Positions 61,089 to 64,000 of a stretch of 64,000 bases of DNA are shown piece after piece. Position 1 is the stretch's first letter. Each line of letters starts with the position of its first letter. Position numbers and translations under genes: made by a program. Origin of the DNA: Streptomyces sp. NRRL F-6676. GTDB lineage: Bacteria; Actinomycetota; Actinomycetes; Streptomycetales; Streptomycetaceae. The notes beneath the pieces are model-generated. The model was given only the letters and a program-made list of their open reading frames with translations. It was not told the DNA's origin and searched no databases. The stretch spans positions 1-64,000 of the forward strand of contig NZ_JOHS01000022.1 in assembly GCF_000725625.1 (NCBI RefSeq). Direction: 5' to 3'.

Positions 61089-61435
61089 GCACGTCGGCGG
61101 GGTCTGGTACGTCAGCCTGGGAGCCGGAGGCGGGGGGCGCGGCCGGAGCCGCCGGACACGCGCCGGTGGCGGAGGTGTCCGTGCGGACGGCGTTCGCGGG
61201 GATGCGGAGAGTGGCCGACGTGGTGTTCCGGGCCGGGTGCCCGGACTGCCGGTCCCGGTTCGAGTTGGGGGCGGGGGCGTTGCGGCTGGCGATCGGGGCG
61301 AGTGACCGGACGACGTTCTACTCCTTCACGTGTCCGGAGTGCGGGGCGGCGGTGCGGAAGCCGGCGGGGGAGCGGATCGTGGAGCTGCTGACGGGGGGTG
61401 GGGTGCGGACGTTGCGGCTGCACTCCACGCTTTAG
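61085..61435 (+). CDS. Small CxxC zinc-ribbon-like hypothetical protein
   Basis: A 116-residue protein beginning at TTG 61085, which overlaps the pafC stop by 4 nt (TTGA). The C-terminal half has FRAGCPDCRSRFELGAGAL and TFYSFTCPECGAAVRKPAG, a two-knuckle CxxC zinc ribbon. A low-complexity Gly/Ala N-terminus precedes it. I do not recognise a family with a known function. Coupling to pafC suggests a role linked to the PafBC regulators, as inference only. It ends 10 bp before the small membrane protein gene. Confidence 0.7.
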   Translation: MSTSAGSGTSAWEPEAGGAAGAAGHAPVAEVSVRTAFAGMRRVADVVFRAGCPDCRSRFELGAGALRLAIGASDRTTFYSFTCPECGAAVRKPAGERIVELLTGGGVRTLRLHSTL

Positions 61436-61445
61436 GGTTCTCGGC

Positions 61446-61631
61446 ATGTTCTGGGCGATGGTTGCGGTGGCTCTGGGGTTCGCGGGACTTGTGGTGCTCG
61501 GGGTGTTCGCCGTGCGGGTGTTCGTGGAGGCGGGGCGGCTGGGGCGGGAGGTGGCGGTCGCGGCGCAGCGGATCGGGCGGGCGGCGGACGACCTCGAGAG
61601 GGCGGCCGGGCGGGTGGCCGAGCGGCTGTAA
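61446..61631 (+). CDS. Small single-span membrane protein
   Basis: A 61-residue protein with one N-terminal hydrophobic span (MFWAMVAVALGFAGLVVLG, continuing VFAVRVF) and a short amphipathic C-terminal helix rich in Arg, Ala and Glu. The layout resembles DUF948-like or TatA-like small proteins but lacks their signatures. The start ATG 61446 has only a weak upstream site. Being 10 bp after the zinc-ribbon gene, it is probably part of the pafBC operon. The function is unknown. Confidence 0.6.
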   Translation: MFWAMVAVALGFAGLVVLGVFAVRVFVEAGRLGREVAVAAQRIGRAADDLERAAGRVAERL

Positions 61632-61996
61632 CGGGGGGCTCGCCCGGGCCGGGCGCGGGTGGGTGGAGACTTCTCGCGCAGTGCCCCGCGCTCCTCTGGG
61701 GCGCGGCGGAGCCGTGCGGACGACACGGGCTCGCGCCTCTTACGGGGCGCCCCACGCTGTGAGTTCGGCAAGAGAATGCTGAGCGTTGGGCTTGGCCTGT
61801 CGTGTCTGTGGCATCGGCAGGTACTCTGGCCTGCGGCCCGAGAAACGAGGCGCGGGCCGAATCGGGAGTACGCACAGGGATTGCCTCGCGTTCACCCCTG
61901 GGCGTTACGATCGCTGCGGACGACGGTCGGACACCTGTCCGAACAGCCGGACGTCAGCACCGCACCCAGCCCGCCTCGGTGAGAAGGTAAAGAATT
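61632..61996. other. tatA leader and promoter region
   Basis: No gene. TTGCCT at 61881-61886 and TACGAT at 61906-61911 (19-bp spacer) are a candidate tatA promoter. Downstream, TCGGACA-CC-TGTCCGA at 61927-61942 is an exact inverted repeat that would form a hairpin early in the leader. The first 150 bp are GC-rich without a clear signal. Confidence 0.5.
61881..61911 (+). promoter_or_regulatory. Candidate tatAC promoter
   Basis: TTGCCT and TACGAT with a 19-bp spacer, giving a start at about 61918 and an 80-nt leader that contains the 61927-61942 inverted repeat. Confidence 0.4.
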
Positions 61997-62284
61997 ATGT
62001 TCGGAAGGCTCGGCGCTCCCGAGATCATTCTCATCCTCGTCGTCATCATCCTGCTGTTCGGCGCGAAGAAGCTTCCGGACATGGCGCGCTCCCTCGGCAA
62101 GTCCGCGCGCATCCTCAAGAGCGAGGCCAAGGCGATGAAGGACGACGGCAAGTCGTCGACCGCCGCCCCGGCCGGCCCGCCCAACCCCGAGGACGCCGCA
62201 GCGCAGCGCACCATCCAGGCCGCCCCCGGTGACGTGACCAGCTCCCGCCCGGTCACCGAGCCGTCGGACACGACCAAGCGCTGA
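61997..62284 (+). CDS. tatA: Sec-independent translocase subunit TatA
   Basis: A 95-residue pore-forming Tat subunit. One N-terminal span ([20 protein letters not shown]) is followed by the FG hinge, an amphipathic helix ([20 protein letters not shown]) and a disordered Pro/Ala tail. With TatC it exports folded proteins, which would include the Tat-type molybdoenzyme in this window. GAGAAGG precedes the ATG. tatC starts 48 bp downstream. Confidence 0.96.
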   Translation: MFGRLGAPEIILILVVIILLFGAKKLPDMARSLGKSARILKSEAKAMKDDGKSSTAAPAGPPNPEDAAAQRTIQAAPGDVTSSRPVTEPSDTTKR

Positions 62285-62332
62285 CGCACGGCCGGGACGC
62301 CCCCGGCCTGCCGCACGAGATGAGGACGTGGG

Positions 62333-63283
62333 TTGCCCAAGCCTGCCCGCAAGAAGGAGAAGGATCCCGAGGGGCGGATGCCCCTCGCGGATCACCTGCG
62401 CGAGCTCCGCAACCGGCTCGCGAAGGCATTGCTGGCCATCGTCATCGTGACGGTCGTCGCCGCCTTCTTCTACAACGACATCATCAACTTCCTGACCGAT
62501 CCGGTCCTCGACTCGGTCGGCTGCAAGCAGAGCTTCGAGGAACTGGCGAGATCCAGCGACTCCAGCCCGTGCGCGCGCATCACGATCAACGGGCTCCTCG
62601 CCCCGTTCACCCTCGCGCTCCAGGTCTCCCTGACCGCCGGAATCGTCTTCGCCTCGCCGGTCTGGCTCTACCAGCTGTGGGCCTTCGTCGCGCCGGGACT
62701 GCACCGGCACGAGCGGAAGTACGCCTACGCCTTCGTCTTCACCGGTGCCCCGCTCTTCCTCGCCGGTGGGTACTTCGCGTACCGGGTGCTGCCCACCACG
62801 GCGGAAGTGCTGCTCGAGTTCACGCCGAACAAGGACGTCAACAACTTCCTGCCGCTGGACGACCTGCTCCAGCTGGTCACGCGCATGGTGGTCGTCTTCG
62901 GCCTCTCCTTCGAGCTGCCGCTGCTGCTGGCCATGCTCAACCTCACCGGAGTGATCACCGGCAAGCGGATGCTCGGCTGGTGGCGGGCCATGATCATGGG
63001 GATCACGGTCTTCGCGGCCGTCGCCACTCCCAGCACCGACCCGCTGAGCATGCTCGCCCTCGCCGGACCGATCTGGGTCCTGTACTTCGCCGCGGTGGCC
63101 TTCTCGCTGCTCAACGACCGGCGCAAGCGCCGCCGCGAGCTGTCCGGCCCCGCCGACGACGAGGCCTCCGAGCTGGACCTGACGCCCGAGTCCATCGACG
63201 AGGTGGAGCCCGTCACGGCCGGCCGCGTGCTGCCCGAGCAGACGAGCACGGAACGGGTGAACGGCTACGACGACGTGACGTGA
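62333..63283 (+). CDS. tatC: Sec-independent translocase subunit TatC
   Basis: A 316-residue membrane receptor for twin-arginine signals, with six spans. MPLADHLRELRNRLAKALL is the N-terminal motif that contacts signal peptides. SPVWLYQLWAFVAPGLHRHE is the conserved first loop. The C-terminal tail is acidic and disordered. The start is TTG 62333; no ATG with better context is in frame. A gene for a Ski2-like helicase follows, as in S. coelicolor. Confidence 0.96.
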   Translation: MPKPARKKEKDPEGRMPLADHLRELRNRLAKALLAIVIVTVVAAFFYNDIINFLTDPVLDSVGCKQSFEELARSSDSSPCARITINGLLAPFTLALQVSLTAGIVFASPVWLYQLWAFVAPGLHRHERKYAYAFVFTGAPLFLAGGYFAYRVLPTTAEVLLEFTPNKDVNNFLPLDDLLQLVTRMVVVFGLSFELPLLLAMLNLTGVITGKRMLGWWRAMIMGITVFAAVATPSTDPLSMLALAGPIWVLYFAAVAFSLLNDRRKRRRELSGPADDEASELDLTPESIDEVEPVTAGRVLPEQTSTERVNGYDDVT

Positions 63284-63315
63284 GCACCGGGTGACCGATG
63301 CCGGCGAACCGGAGT

Positions 63316-63343
63316 GGGCCCCACCGGGACAACGGTGGGGCCC
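63316..63343 (+). terminator. Terminator after tatC
   Basis: Perfect 11-nt arms GGGCCCCACCG/CGGTGGGGCCC across a 6-nt loop, 33 bp past the tatC stop. Confidence 0.75.
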
Positions 63344-63436
63344 CTCGTCGTCCGCTCGCCGTTCACGCAGGTCGGAGCGGGTATCCCGATAAAGATCGTC
63401 CCGTTGTCGGTGGGGCCCGGTACGCTCGAAAGTACG

Positions 63437-64000
63437 ATGACAGAGGATCTCTCTCCGGCCGAGCGGTACGCGGCAGCCCGTAAGCGTGCTGCCGAGCAGG
63501 CCACCGCACTCGCGTCCTTCCGCGAGATGTACGACTTCGGTCTCGACCCCTTCCAGATCGAGGCCTGCCGGGCGCTCGAGTCGGGCAAGGGCGTGCTCGT
63601 GGCCGCGCCCACCGGTTCGGGCAAGACGATCGTCGGCGAGTTCGCCGTCCACCTCGCCCTGGAGCAGGGCCGCAAGTGCTTCTACACGACGCCCATCAAG
63701 GCGCTGTCGAACCAGAAGTACGCCGACCTGTGCCGCCGTTACGGCAGCGGCAAGGTCGGCCTGCTCACCGGCGACAACAGCGTCAACTCCGACGCCCCGG
63801 TGGTCGTGATGACCACCGAGGTGCTGCGGAACATGCTGTACGCGGGCTCCCAGACGCTGACGGGGCTCGGTTACGTGGTCATGGACGAGGTGCACTACCT
63901 CTCCGACCGCTTCCGCGGCGCCGTCTGGGAAGAGGTGATCATTCACCTGCCCGAGTCGGTGACACTGGTCTCGCTGTCGGCGACGGTCTCCAACGCCGAG
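63437..64000 (+). CDS. DEVH-box RNA helicase, N-terminal part (runs off the window)
   Basis: The first 188 codons of a Ski2-like superfamily 2 helicase (HelY type). MTEDLSPAERYAAARKRAA leads to the Q-like FGLDPFQIEACRALESG, then Walker A APTGSGKTIVGEF, motif Ia TTPIKALSNQKY, the Walker B DEVHYLSDRFRG, and motif III SLSATVSNAE at the window edge. TACGCT at 63421-63426 may be its -10 box. The rest of the gene lies beyond 64000. Confidence 0.93.
   Translation, partial: MTEDLSPAERYAAARKRAAEQATALASFREMYDFGLDPFQIEACRALESGKGVLVAAPTGSGKTIVGEFAVHLALEQGRKCFYTTPIKALSNQKYADLCRRYGSGKVGLLTGDNSVNSDAPVVVMTTEVLRNMLYAGSQTLTGLGYVVMDEVHYLSDRFRGAVWEEVIIHLPESVTLVSLSATVSNAE

Noticed and set aside
61892..63946. Long minus-strand frame opposite tatA, tatC and the helicase
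   Set aside because: Antisense of tatA, tatC and the DEVH helicase; no independent support.

Overview
The window is a high-GC actinobacterial chromosome segment, almost certainly Streptomyces. The evidence is strong third-position GC bias, two chaplin genes, a Pup-proteasome locus, the mycothiol ligase mshC, GylR-type glycerol regulation, hairpin terminators that mostly lack a U-tract, and many GTG/TTG starts. From memory, the gene order matches the core region of the S. coelicolor chromosome that runs from gntP to the tatC/helicase genes. This is a family-level recollection, not a database result.

Layout. 0-4.2 kb: a helical hypothetical protein, an APC permease, and a molybdopterin oxidoreductase with its cytochrome b partner. 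4.4-7.4 kb: gluconate module (gntP-gntK, divergent gntR). 7.4-13.4 kb: an accessory-looking stretch downstream of a tRNA-Leu(GAG) gene, with a decayed DUF4132-like gene, an AraC-family remnant, an alpha/beta hydrolase, a LysR/SDR divergent pair and a DUF1963 protein. 13.5-17.5 kb: tRNA-Leu, an M20 peptidase, chaplins chpH and chpC, and small hypotheticals. 17.7-22.2 kb: a RecD-like protein with degenerate ATPase motifs coupled to an aldo/keto reductase, then an F420-type LLM oxidoreductase. 22.5-29.2 kb: ferritin-like protein, CorA, and the histidine phosphatase-DUF3090-kinase-like-MshC-PAC2 block. 29.4-34.7 kb: glycerol operon glpF-glpK-glpD with gylR. 34.9-39.4 kb: metH and a HAD phosphatase. 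39.7-45 kb: solute-binding lipoprotein, orphan response regulator, Cas4/RecB-like nuclease, site-2 protease. 45-61.6 kb: the Pup-proteasome system (trmI, arc, dop, pup, prcB, prcA, pafA, pafB, pafC), with a ferredoxin, FKBP isomerases and a LacI/MFS pair interleaved. 61.6-64 kb: tatA, tatC and the start of a DEVH helicase.

How the genes work together. PafA ligates Pup to lysines, Dop removes it, ARC unfolds pupylated proteins into the PrcAB core, and PafBC are the WYL regulators of the same locus. Pup here already ends in Gly-Gly-Glu, so Dop is not needed to deamidate it. GlpF, GlpK and GlpD take glycerol to dihydroxyacetone phosphate. GntP and GntK take gluconate to 6-phosphogluconate. ChpH and ChpC coat aerial structures.

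The most notable non-gene signals are these: a perfect 19-bp inverted repeat that buries the chpH ribosome site and start codon; a family of intergenic palindromes, one of them a perfect 48-mer, at gene 3' ends; matching operator-like sites in front of glpF and gylR; a LysR site at about -65 of the SDR promoter; and -10 boxes lying exactly 6-7 nt before several start codons, suggesting leaderless mRNAs. No CRISPR array, prophage or complete insertion sequence was seen.
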